Shown: positions 1 through 6,410 of the stretch, in pieces
Layout of the letters: each line of letters begins with the position of its first letter
Position numbering within the stretch: position 1 is the first letter of the stretch
NCBI GenBank assembly: GCA_002292165.1
Contig: DBBK01000178.1
Span: forward strand, 15,300-27,921
Origin: Brevundimonas sp. UBA986
Lineage (GTDB): Bacteria > Pseudomonadota > Alphaproteobacteria > Caulobacterales > Caulobacteraceae
DNA: 12,622 bases
Direction of reading: 5' to 3'
Position numbers and translations under genes: made by a program
The notes under the pieces: generated by a model
Seen by the model: the letters and a program-made list of their open reading frames with translations, nothing else
Databases searched by the model: none
What the model was told of the DNA's origin: nothing

Positions 1-1352
1 CCGGCGTTCAGGGCCAGCAGGTTGGTCTGGAAGGCGATCTCGTCGATCACGCTGATGATCTGGCCCATTTCGTTGGACGAGGCATGGATGGCGTCCATGG
101 CCGCGACGGCCTCGCCGACCACCCGGCCGCTGGACTCGGCCTCGTCGCGGGCCTCGCCGACGACGTTGGAGGCCTGACGGGCGCCCTCGGCCGAACGGTT
201 CACCGTGGCGGTGATCTGTTCCAGGGCGGCGGCGGTCTCTTCCAGGCTGGCGGCCTGCTGTTCGGTGCGACGCGACAGGTCGTCGGTCGCCTGGGTCATC
301 TCATGGGCGCCGCCGCGAATGGTCGAGGCGTTGCCGTTGACCGAAACCAGGGTCTCCTCCAGCCGGTCCACGGCGGCGTTGAAGTCCGCCTTCAGCTTTT
401 CATAGCCTTCCGGGAAGTCGGTGACGATGCGGTGGGTCAGGTCGCCCTGCATCAGATGGTCCAGACCTTCGGCCATTGAGGCGACGACCTGGGCCTGTTT
501 CTCGGCGGCGGCCAGCTGGGCCTGTTCGGCCTGACTGCGCTGGGCGGCCTGGGCGGCGGCCTCGGCGCGGGCGCGTTCGACGATCAGGGCCTGCAGGGCC
601 ACGACGGAGCGGCCGACCCCGCCCAGCTCGTCCTTGCGCCCGGCGCTGGTCAGGTCGACGTCGGTGCGGCCCTGCGCCAGGGCGGCCATCTCGTCGTTCA
701 GCACCCCGATCGGGGCCACCACTTCCCGCATTGACCGGCGGATCAGTAGCAGGCTCAGGCCCACGCTCAGCAGGATGGCGATGATCATCGTCACGATCCC
801 GCCGACGGCCATGAACTCGGCGCGCGCCTTGGTCGCGGCCAGGGTGGATTCGATCTGTTCGGAGATCGCCTCCATCCGGCTTTCCAGCTCGCTGAAGCTG
901 GTCCGGAAGGCGGGCAGGGCGGCCTCGGCGGCGGCGGGGTTGCTGCCGGCCAGGTTCACCATACGCTCGGCCGAGGCGATATATTGCTGCAGCGGGGCGT
1001 CGGCCTGTTCCAGGGCGCCGATGGTCTCGGCGTTGGTCGCCTTCTTGTGGTTCTCGTCGATGGCCGCGCGGAAGTTGGCGGAATGCTCCTCCAGATCGGC
1101 CCGGATGCCGGTCATCGCCGCGGCGTCTCCGGTCCGGGCGGCCAGCAGGGCGGCCAGGACGTCGGCGCGCAGGGCGTCGTGCATCATATCGGCCTGCATA
1201 TGGTTGCGCAGGACCTCGGCGATCCGCGCCGAATCCGACATCGATCCGTTCAGCGACAGCGCGATCAACAGGCCCGAGCCGGAGCCCAATGCGCACAGAA
1301 TGGCCATCGCCAGGCCGGCGAACTTCACCTTGGAACGGATCGTGGAAAGCAT
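1..1352 (-). CDS. Methyl-accepting chemotaxis protein, C-terminus cut by left edge
   Basis: Transmembrane chemoreceptor that passes ligand signals through CheW to the CheA kinase. The window holds 450 codons from the start, and the frame stays open to base 1. A first hydrophobic helix lies at about residues 10-34. A periplasmic region of about 145 residues follows, helical in appearance and probably a four-helix-bundle sensor. A second membrane helix spans about 181-204. One HAMP domain lies near 202-260 and a second HAMP-like segment near 288-340 (QGDLTHRI). The signalling domain starts with TQATDDLSRRTEQQAASLEE (353-372), and the conserved tip begins with DEIAFQTNLLALNA (437-450) exactly where the window ends. 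The ATG at 1352 is chosen because it begins just before the first membrane helix and has GGGGGA a few bases upstream. The ligand cannot be told from the sequence. The double-HAMP architecture is common in alphaproteobacterial receptors. Overlapping open frames on both strands are shadows of this gene. Confidence 0.95.
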   Translation of the reverse strand, partial: MLSTIRSKVKFAGLAMAILCALGSGSGLLIALSLNGSMSDSARIAEVLRNHMQADMMHDALRADVLAALLAARTGDAAAMTGIRADLEEHSANFRAAIDENHKKATNAETIGALEQADAPLQQYIASAERMVNLAGSNPAAAEAALPAFRTSFSELESRMEAISEQIESTLAATKARAEFMAVGGIVTMIIAILLSVGLSLLLIRRSMREVVAPIGVLNDEMAALAQGRTDVDLTSAGRKDELGGVGRSVVALQALIVERARAEAAAQAAQRSQAEQAQLAAAEKQAQVVASMAEGLDHLMQGDLTHRIVTDFPEGYEKLKADFNAAVDRLEETLVSVNGNASTIRGGAHEMTQATDDLSRRTEQQAASLEETAAALEQITATVNRSAEGARQASNVVGEARDEAESSGRVVGEAVAAMDAIHASSNEMGQIISVIDEIAFQTNLLALNA

Positions 1353-1381
1353 CGGGTCCCCCGCTTTTGTATCAGGGTAAC

Positions 1382-1399
1382 GTCGTTAGGGTTAACGAC
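1382..1399. promoter_or_regulatory. Inverted repeat upstream of the chemoreceptor gene
   Basis: GTCGTTA (1382-1388), a GGGT spacer and TAACGAC (1393-1399) form a perfect 7-bp dyad, 30-47 bases upstream of the chemoreceptor start. The rest of the 177-base divergent gap (1353-1529) is visibly AT-richer than the genes. It also has an 8-bp palindrome CCGTACGG at 1406-1413, but I see no clear sigma-70-type promoter in it. A dyad this close to a start could be an operator or overlap the promoter. The regulator is unknown, and a chance repeat cannot be excluded. Confidence 0.35.
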
Positions 1400-1529
1400 C
1401 TCATTCCGTACGGTAAGGAACACTGCGTAGCCAAAACGCTGTTCGAATTGAGAGTTTTTTGAAGAGTTTCCCTGATGATGCAGTCAACAGGGCGACCCAA
1501 AAAGGGCAACGCCTCATCTTCCAGAATGG

Positions 1530-2741
1530 ATGAGAAACAAGATGGCGTTGGTGCGGGGCGTATTCGCGTCGGTTGCTTTGGGTGTTCTTCTGTCGGCGAC
1601 TTCATCTTTCGCAAAGACAGCTGAGACGGATTCGCAATCGCCTTCAGATCAGCCGATCTGGCAATGGCATTCGGCCTAAACCGCCGATGTGATCGGGGTG
1701 GTCGACGGCGCCGATGTGCGCGCGGGCCGCTACCTCGACAACCTCGACGTCTCCCTCGACGGCGATCTGGAGCGTCAGTTCGGCTGGCGCGGCGCCAAGG
1801 CCCACATCAGCCTTCTGGCCAACGGCGGCGGCCAGCCCAATAACGTCGCCGAGACCCTTCAGGGCTATGACAACATCGAGGTCGGCTCTCACGGCGTCCG
1901 CCTGTTCGAGGCCTGGATCGAACAGGATCTGGCCGACGGCCGCGCCTCGGTCCTGGCGGGCCTCTACGACGTCAACAGCGAATTCTATTCGACCGAGGCC
2001 TCGGACCTCCTGATGTCGCCGCCGTTCGGCATCGGCTCGGAGTTGGCGGCGACGGGACCGAACGGTCCGTCCATCTTCCCCTCGACCTCTCTGGCGGTGC
2101 GGGTCCAGATCGGCGCGACGGATGGCCTTCACGCCCGGTTCGCGGCGGTGAACGCCAAGGCCAGCGCCATCGGCGACGACGGCGGCATCGACACCACCCT
2201 GGACGACGGCGCCCTCTATCTGGCCGAGATCGGCTGGTCCGGCCCGGTGCGCGTCGCCATCGGCGGCTGGCGCTACGGCAATGCGCAGGAAGACATCCGA
2301 GACCTTGATCCGTTCGGCGATCCGGTCCTGACCGACGCCCAGGGCGCCTATCTGGTCGCCGAGGGCACGCTATACGAGGCCGAAGACAAGCCCACGGTCC
2401 GCGCCTTCGCGCGCCTCGGCGCCTCGGACGGCGACACCACCGACTTCAAGGGCGGCTGGCAGGCGGGCCTGCGCGTCGACTCCGTCTTCCACAGCCGCCC
2501 GGACAGCGCCTTCTCCATCGGCGTCGATCAGGGCTTCCTGTCGGACAAGGCCCGGGCCAACGCCCTGGACGCCGGTACGCAGTTCGGAGAGGCCGAGAGC
2601 GGGGTGGAGATCACCTACGCCGACACCTTCGGCCCCCTGACCATCCAGCCGGACCTGCAGTGGATCCACAACCCCGGCGGCGACCGCGATCGCGATGCGA
2701 TCGTCACCGCCGGGCTGCGGGTGATCCTGACCCTGAAGTAG
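1530..2741 (+). pseudogene. OprB-family carbohydrate porin, interrupted by an in-frame TAA
   Basis: Outer-membrane beta-barrel of the carbohydrate-selective porin (OprB) family, which lets sugars pass the outer membrane. From ATG 1530 (or ATG 1542, which has GGATGAG seven bases upstream) the frame encodes a good signal peptide: MRNK start, hydrophobic VFASVALGVLLSATSSFA, cleavage probably after SSFA. It then reads IWQWHSA and hits TAA at 1677-1679. The same frame continues without another stop to TAG at 2739-2741 for 353 codons. This part has family landmarks: RYLDNLDVSLDGDLE, then LYDVNSEFY and PPFGIGSEL. The TAA sits where the family usually has a tyrosine before T-G/A-D-V, so one base change from TAC or TAT would explain it. 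A restart at GTG 1689 would give a protein without a signal peptide, so export as a porin is unlikely. The end is TLK rather than the usual terminal Phe. A sequencing error is the main alternative. Confidence 0.8.
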
Positions 2742-2750
2742 GGCCTTCTC

Positions 2751-3215
2751 CTATGCCTTGTTTTCGTAGGTCGCGGTGATTGTGGCCTTGGCGAGCGTAT
2801 GGAAATGCAGGTTGAAGCCGAAGACGGCGCCCGAGTTGTCGGGCGTGACGTCCAGCTTGTCCGCGTCCACGGCGAAGACGGTGAAGATATAGCGGTGCGG
2901 CCCGTGCCCCGGAGGCGGGGCGGCGCCGCCGAAGCCGGGCGCGCCATAGTCGGTGCGGCCCTCGACCGCGCCTGACGGCACGGGGCCGCCGGCCGGCAGC
3001 TCGGTCACATCCGCCGGGATGTTCGCCACCGTCCAGTGCCAGAAGCCCGACCCCGTCGGTGCATCCGGATCATAGACGGTGATCGCATAGCTCTTGGTCC
3101 CCTCGGGGGCGCCGGACCAGCTCAGCTGCGGCGAGCTATTGCCCTTGGCCGCGACCTGGGCGTCAGGCAGGACGCCGCCGTCGGTGATGTCGGTGGAGGT
3201 CAGGGTGAAGGTCAT
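2751..3215 (-). CDS. YbhB/YbcL family PEBP-like protein
   Basis: Member of the phosphatidylethanolamine-binding-protein (Raf kinase inhibitor-like) superfamily, bacterial YbhB/YbcL branch. It has 154 residues, the usual length. Visible landmarks are PQLSW (29-33), the ligand-pocket motif DPDAPTGSGFWHW (49-61) and the second motif YGAPGFGG..PPPGHGPHRY (90-109), which carries the conserved Pro, Gly and His residues of the pocket. No signal peptide is present, so it is probably cytoplasmic. GGAG lies eight bases before ATG 3215 and supports the start. The physiological role of bacterial members is poorly known; an anion or phospholipid-like ligand is assumed from the fold. It converges on the porin pseudogene with nine bases between the stop codons, and it lies downstream of the 449-residue membrane-protein gene on the same strand. 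Confidence 0.92.
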   Translation of the reverse strand: MTFTLTSTDITDGGVLPDAQVAAKGNSSPQLSWSGAPEGTKSYAITVYDPDAPTGSGFWHWTVANIPADVTELPAGGPVPSGAVEGRTDYGAPGFGGAAPPPGHGPHRYIFTVFAVDADKLDVTPDNSGAVFGFNLHFHTLAKATITATYENKA

Positions 3216-3243
3216 GGGCGCTCCTGTGGACCAGCCGGAAACG

Positions 3244-3284
3244 CTCCCGGCGCGGGAGGGTTCGGGCGGCCTGTCCTAACAGGC
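3244..3284 (-). terminator. Two GC-rich hairpins between the 449-codon gene and the PEBP gene
   Basis: GCCTGT/ACAGGC (3269-3274 with 3279-3284, loop CCTA) and CTCCCG/CGGGAG (3244-3249 with 3253-3258, loop GCG) lie directly after the stop of the upstream minus-strand gene. Read on the minus strand, the second hairpin is followed by GCGTTTC, a poor T tract. They may act as a weak terminator, or structure the leader of the PEBP mRNA if the two genes are co-transcribed. Confidence 0.4.
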
Positions 3285-3287
3285 GGC

Positions 3288-4637
3288 TCAGCGGGGCAGA
3301 AGGTCCCGGATGAAGGCGGGCGCGGTGGACGGCAGCTGACGCGCCTGATCGGGCAGGGCGCGGGCCTGGGCCAGCAGGGTCGGTCCATCCAGACGGCCGG
3401 TGGCGATGCCCACGCCGATGATGATCGCTCCCGCCACGATGGCGAGGATCAGCAGACGCAGCAGGGCGCCGAAGAAGCCCGTCCCCTTGCGCTTGCCCCG
3501 GCTTCCGGCGGCGGCGACCGCCGTGATCGGGCCCAGCGGATCGGGCTCGACGGCCTTCTCCGCCGCGATGGGTTCGGGAACCAGAGGCTCGGCCACCTCG
3601 GCGCTGGCGGCCACGGGTTCGGGCGCCAGAGGTTCGACGGCCTGGGGCTCGATGACCTCGGGTTCGGCGGCTTGGGGCGCAACCTCGGCGGAGGCCGCCA
3701 CGGCCTCGACGGCGACCGGCTCGGCCGACGCGGTATCGGTGGCGTGGGCCGCGGTGACGACCTCGGCGACCTCCGCCTCCCCGACGGTGGAAGTGGTCGC
3801 CGGCGCGTCGTCCAGGGTCGAGGTCGAATGGGAGGCGACGAGGGCCAGCGGCGCCCCGCCGCCGGCGCCCGCGCCGGTGTCGCCGTCGTCCGGCCGGCTG
3901 TGCGGGGTCGGCTCCAGTTCGGCCAGGGCCAACGCCAGCGCGCCCGAGGCCGCCGCCGCCGGTCCCAGCTCGGCCAGAGCCAGGGCCAGGGCGCCCGACG
4001 CCACGATCGGCGGCCGCTCCATCGCCACGGCCTCGGCGCTCTGCGGCTCGCTCTGCGGCTCTTCGGTCGGCTCGGGCCGGGGAGCGGTCGCGGCCGGCCG
4101 GATCGGCACGACGTTGGACGGCAGTTCCGGCTCCTCATCGGCCGCTTCGGCAAGGTCGGCTTCGGCTTGCGCGACAGCCGTCTCGAGGGGCGCCTCGGGG
4201 GGCGTCACGGGCGCTTCGGCCAGGTCCGGCTCCGAGTGGGCGACGACCGGCCAGGGCTCCAGGCTTTCCAGCGGCTCGACGTCTGCGGTCACCGACGAAA
4301 CCGCTAATGCGGCAGGGAGCGGCGTGTCCGCGTCCTGCTCCGGATGCAGCACCGGCTGGGCGTGCAGGGTCGCGTCGTCCGGGAACTGGACCAGCTGGGC
4401 CTGAAGCTGGCCCAGGGTGAAGGGCTCGTCGCTCTCGAACCGGGAGGGGATGATCGGCCCCAGCTGGCGCAGGGCCCAGTACTGGGCCTTGGCCGCTGCC
4501 GGACTGGGCGCATAGAAGACGTGCTTCAGGACGCCGCCGCGATGACCGGAGCCGGTCTCGTCGCCGTCGGTCCGGCTGGCCAGGCGATAGCCCAGGCCGT
4601 CGTTGTATTCCCACAGCTCATGGCGCAGCCAGATCAT
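3288..4637 (-). CDS. Unrecognised single-span membrane protein with long Ala/Glu/Pro-rich linker
   Basis: A 449-residue protein I do not recognise. Residues 1-100 are of normal composition and look folded (start MIWLRHELWEYNDGLGYRLA, with aromatic residues and APSPAAAKAQYWALRQLGPI). Residues about 101-375 are low-complexity, rich in Ala, Glu, Pro and Val, and probably disordered. They contain a duplicated 17-residue unit (ASGALALALAEL, near 213-241) and repeated PEPVAASAEVA-type runs (about 306-350). A basic patch GSRGKRKG (378-385) precedes one membrane helix at about 388-413, and a 36-residue tail closes the protein. By the positive-inside rule the N-terminal domain and linker are cytoplasmic and the tail periplasmic. 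The layout resembles scaffold or anchoring proteins that hold a cytoplasmic domain away from the membrane, but this is only an analogy. ATG 4637 has a weak GGCGG upstream. Codon use matches the neighbours, and the long frame on the opposite strand is its shadow. Confidence 0.8.
   Translation of the reverse strand: MIWLRHELWEYNDGLGYRLASRTDGDETGSGHRGGVLKHVFYAPSPAAAKAQYWALRQLGPIIPSRFESDEPFTLGQLQAQLVQFPDDATLHAQPVLHPEQDADTPLPAALAVSSVTADVEPLESLEPWPVVAHSEPDLAEAPVTPPEAPLETAVAQAEADLAEAADEEPELPSNVVPIRPAATAPRPEPTEEPQSEPQSAEAVAMERPPIVASGALALALAELGPAAAASGALALALAELEPTPHSRPDDGDTGAGAGGGAPLALVASHSTSTLDDAPATTSTVGEAEVAEVVTAAHATDTASAEPVAVEAVAASAEVAPQAAEPEVIEPQAVEPLAPEPVAASAEVAEPLVPEPIAAEKAVEPDPLGPITAVAAAGSRGKRKGTGFFGALLRLLILAIVAGAIIIGVGIATGRLDGPTLLAQARALPDQARQLPSTAPAFIRDLLPR
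3912..4002 (-). repeat. Tandem duplication of a 51-bp unit inside the linker coding region
   Basis: Two copies of about 40 bases (3912-3951 and 3963-4002) start 51 bases apart, differ at only a few positions, and encode ASGALALALAELxP twice. The 51-base period equals 17 codons, so the reading frame is kept. It looks like an in-frame slippage or unequal-exchange event in the low-complexity linker. Confidence 0.75.
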
Positions 4638-4731
4638 CGTCGAACCGCCGTATCAGGGGGCCGCGGACCCGGTTTTCGGGCTCAGGCGACCGGTAAGGAA
4701 AACGCAGACGTTAACCTTATCCGACCGAACG

Positions 4732-4768
4732 GCATTAGGCCACAGGACTCACGGCAAAGCTTTACCGT
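4732..4768 (-). promoter_or_regulatory. Candidate promoter overlapped by an 18-bp dyad, upstream of the 449-codon gene
   Basis: Read on the minus strand, TTGCCGT (4757 to 4751), 11 bases, then CCTAATGC (4739 to 4732) partly fits the alphaproteobacterial pattern TTGACGS/GCTANAWC. The -35 element is inside the 18-bp imperfect palindrome ACGGCAAAGCTTTACCGT (4751-4768, eight of nine pairs). A GANTC site lies at 4746-4750 and a TTAACCTT motif at 4711-4718. The whole gap 4638-4826 lacks a gene. A dyad over a -35 box is the usual place for a repressor operator, and its size and AAAGCTTT core are in the range of LacI- or GntR-type operators. The regulator is not in this window. This is inferred from pattern only. 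Confidence 0.35.
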
Positions 4769-4826
4769 TACGCCGCCCCTGTGGGCTCGGCGCATCGCTT
4801 GCCTCGGCGGCGCGACTTTCAGGGCT

Positions 4827-5063
4827 TCAGGCGGCCTCGATCCGGTAGGATTCGATGACCGTATTGGCGAGCAGCGTCTCGCACATCTTCCTGGCTTCCG
4901 CGGCCGGATCCTCGGCGCCGTCGAGGTCGAACTCGATCAGCTTGCCGACCCGGGCGTTGGCGACGCCGGCCCAGCCCAGACCCTGCAGGGCGCCTTCGAC
5001 GGCCTTGCCCTGAACGTCCAGCACGCCGGGCTTCAGGAACACATGCACCTTCACCTTGGCCAT
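4827..5063 (-). CDS. purS: Phosphoribosylformylglycinamidine synthase subunit PurS
   Basis: Small subunit (78 residues, the normal size) of the three-part FGAM synthase of de novo purine synthesis. It bridges PurL and the glutaminase PurQ so that ammonia can reach FGAR. Landmarks are the N-terminal strand AKVKVHVFLKPGVLDVQGKA, the segment EGALQGLGWAGVANARVGKL, and the C-terminal MCETLLANTVIESYRIE. The start ATG at 5063 overlaps the purC stop by one base (TGATG), which points to translational coupling. In many alphaproteobacteria purQ follows at once; here the next gene is the unrelated 449-residue membrane protein, so purQ and purL must be elsewhere. No clear T-tailed hairpin is seen after the stop. 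Confidence 0.96.
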   Translation of the reverse strand: MAKVKVHVFLKPGVLDVQGKAVEGALQGLGWAGVANARVGKLIEFDLDGAEDPAAEARKMCETLLANTVIESYRIEAA

Positions 5064-5821
5064 CAGTGCAGTCCCCCCTGAATCACGGTCGGCATATCCT
5101 TCATGATGCCGAGGCGGCGGGCCACCTCCGCATAGCTCTCGATGACATTGCCCAGGTCGCGGCGGAACCGGTCCTTGTCCAGCTTCTCGCCGGTGGTGGC
5201 GTCCCACAGACGGCAGCTGTCCGGGCTGATCTCGTCGGCCAGGATGACGCGGGCGAAGTCGTTCTCCCAGATCCGGCCGAACTCGATCTTGAAGTCGACC
5301 AGGGTGATGCCGACCGCGCCGAACATCCCCGACAGATAGTCGTTCACGCGCACGGTGGTGGCCAGGATGTCGTCGATCTCCTGCGTCGAGGCCCAGTTGA
5401 ACGCCGTGATGTGCTCTTCCGTCACCATCGGGTCGTTCAGCTCGTCCTTCTTGTAGTAGAATTCGATGATCGAGCGGGGCAGGGGCGTGCCCTCTTCCTG
5501 ACCCAGACGCGTGGCCAGCGAGCCGGCGACGATGTTGCGGCACACGACTTCCAGCGGAATGATCTCGACTTCGCGGATCAGCTGCTCGCGCAGGTTCAGG
5601 CGCTTGATGAAGTGGTTGGTGACGCCGATTCCGTTCAGGCGGCTCATCACGAACTCGCTGATACGGTTGTTGATCACGCCCTTGCCCTCGAGCTGGGCCT
5701 TCTTCTCGCCGTTGAAGGCGGTGGCGTCGTCCTTGAAATACTGGATCAGGGTGCCGGGCTCGGGTCCTTCGTACAGGATCTTGGCCTTGCCCTCGTAGAG
5801 CTTCTTGCGCTTGGTGTTCAT
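5063..5821 (-). CDS. purC: Phosphoribosylaminoimidazole-succinocarboxamide synthase (SAICAR synthetase)
   Basis: Joins CAIR and aspartate, using ATP, to give SAICAR in de novo purine synthesis; cytoplasmic. It has 252 residues, a normal length for bacterial PurC. The ATP-site opening KKLYEGKAKILYE is at residues 6-18, followed by DDATAFNGEKKAQLEGKG (31-48), PLEVVCRNIVAGSL (89-102) and the signature LADEISPDSCRLWD (194-207). ATG 5821 gives the conserved short N-terminus and has GGGA seven bases upstream. It is the first gene of a purC-purS unit with a one-base overlap, and a good promoter lies about 120 bases upstream (5941-5969). Its product SAICAR is the substrate of PurB, encoded at 8818-10119 on the same strand. 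Confidence 0.98.
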   Translation of the reverse strand: MNTKRKKLYEGKAKILYEGPEPGTLIQYFKDDATAFNGEKKAQLEGKGVINNRISEFVMSRLNGIGVTNHFIKRLNLREQLIREVEIIPLEVVCRNIVAGSLATRLGQEEGTPLPRSIIEFYYKKDELNDPMVTEEHITAFNWASTQEIDDILATTVRVNDYLSGMFGAVGITLVDFKIEFGRIWENDFARVILADEISPDSCRLWDATTGEKLDKDRFRRDLGNVIESYAEVARRLGIMKDMPTVIQGGLH

Positions 5822-5827
5822 CTTCGG

Positions 5828-5908
5828 TCCCGAACGGGAAAAGGTAAGGGCTTCGCCGGAAACGGAAATCGCGCTGCCGGGAAGAAGCTCCGGGCGACGC
5901 GTTCGGGA
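5828..5908 (-). promoter_or_regulatory. Possible fold-back structure in the purC leader
   Basis: In the predicted purC transcript, UCCCGAACG (bases 5908 to 5900) is the exact complement of CGUUCGGGA (5836 to 5828). The second arm contains the GGGA that serves as Shine-Dalgarno sequence for ATG 5821. Nine pairs across a 63-base spacer could therefore hide the ribosome site. Short CCGG/CCGG pairings inside the spacer could bring the arms closer. I do not recognise a known riboswitch here. The pairing is seen in the sequence; a regulatory role is inference. Confidence 0.35.
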
Positions 5909-5940
5909 ATCAGGCTGGGCGGGGAAATCTGTTCCGCCCT

Positions 5941-5969
5941 CCTTTAGCGGAACGGGGGCCGCGACACAA
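5941..5969 (-). promoter_or_regulatory. Promoter for purC-purS
   Basis: On the minus strand TTGTGTC (5969 to 5963), a 14-base spacer and GCTAAAGG (5948 to 5941) match the Caulobacter housekeeping sigma-73 consensus TTGACGS-N10-14-GCTANAWC well. A transcript would begin near 5935 and have a leader of about 115 bases that includes both arms of the inverted repeat at 5828-5908. Confidence 0.6.
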
Positions 5970-6007
5970 ACCGGGGGACGATCAGACCTCGTCAGGAGCG
6001 ATCCCGG

Positions 6008-6035
6008 TTGCGTTGGGCGGCGGGGCGGCTATAGA
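6008..6035 (+). promoter_or_regulatory. Promoter for the zeta-subunit gene
   Basis: TTGCGTT (6008-6014), 13 bases, then GCTATAGA (6028-6035) fit the same alphaproteobacterial consensus. The start of transcription would be near 6042, about 43 bases before ATG 6085. It is divergent from the purC promoter, with about 39 bases between the two -35 elements, so the two may influence each other. Confidence 0.6.
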
Positions 6036-6084
6036 CGCGTCTGCGGTGCCCGGATTGGCCCGCGTGCGGAGCGAATGACGGCTG

Positions 6085-6408
6085 ATGACCACCTTCGATG
6101 ATCGGGAAAAGGGCTTCGAGTCCAAGTTCGCGCTCGATCAGGAGCAGGAATTCAAGGCCATGGCCCGCCGCAACAAGCTGCTGGGTCTGTGGGCCGCTGA
6201 GAAAATGGGCCTGTCGCCTGAATCGGCCGAGGACTATGCCAAGGCCGTCGTGCGCGCCGACTTCGAACAGCCGGGCGACGAGGACGTGTTCCGCAAGGTC
6301 GCCGGCGACTTCAAGGGCTCGGGTCTGACCGTCTCGGACAGCGAAATCCGTTCCAAGATGGACGAACTGGCCTCGGTCGCCCGCGACCAGATCCGCGCCG
6401 GCGAGTAA
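6085..6408 (+). CDS. F1Fo-ATPase inhibitor zeta subunit (DUF1476 family)
   Basis: 107-residue helical protein of the DUF1476 family, first understood as the zeta subunit that inhibits ATP hydrolysis by the F1-ATPase of Paracoccus denitrificans. The start MTTFDDREKGFESKFALDQE followed by FKAMARRNKLLGLWAAEKMG (residues 23-42) is the family hallmark, and the N-terminal part corresponds to the inhibitory region. In other alphaproteobacteria the inhibition can be weak, so its strength here is unknown. The start ATG 6085 has GGAG at 6068-6071, which is rather far (13 bases), but the N-terminus is conserved. The position divergent from purC is common in the class. REP-like repeats and a terminator follow. 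Confidence 0.93.
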   Translation: MTTFDDREKGFESKFALDQEQEFKAMARRNKLLGLWAAEKMGLSPESAEDYAKAVVRADFEQPGDEDVFRKVAGDFKGSGLTVSDSEIRSKMDELASVARDQIRAGE

Positions 6409-6410
6409 TC

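Noticed and set aside
1411..1426. Shared CGGTAAGGAA motif, also at 4691-4700 in another gap
   Set aside because: Only ten bases are shared, the surrounding sequence differs, and chance is a fair explanation.
1417..1442. EcfG-type stress promoter (GGAAC ... CGTT)
   Set aside because: GGAAC is present but the expected CGTT at 16-18 bases is not; the nearest is CGCT at 15 bases.
1677..1682. Programmed stop-codon readthrough or recoding at the porin TAA
   Set aside because: The context TAA-ACC is not a known readthrough signal, TAA is not a selenocysteine or pyrrolysine codon, and no stimulatory hairpin is seen. A mutation or read error is simpler.
3036..4307. Long plus-strand open frame rich in Gly and Arg opposite the 449-codon gene
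   Set aside because: Its composition is what GC-rich antisense of an Ala/Glu/Pro-coding region yields. It has no family motif, and the minus-strand gene has the better codon pattern.
4711..4724. CtrA or DnaA binding site (TTAACCTTATCCGA)
   Set aside because: TTAACCTT is close to a CtrA half-site and TTATCC to a DnaA core, but the second half of each motif is missing, so I did not list it as a feature.
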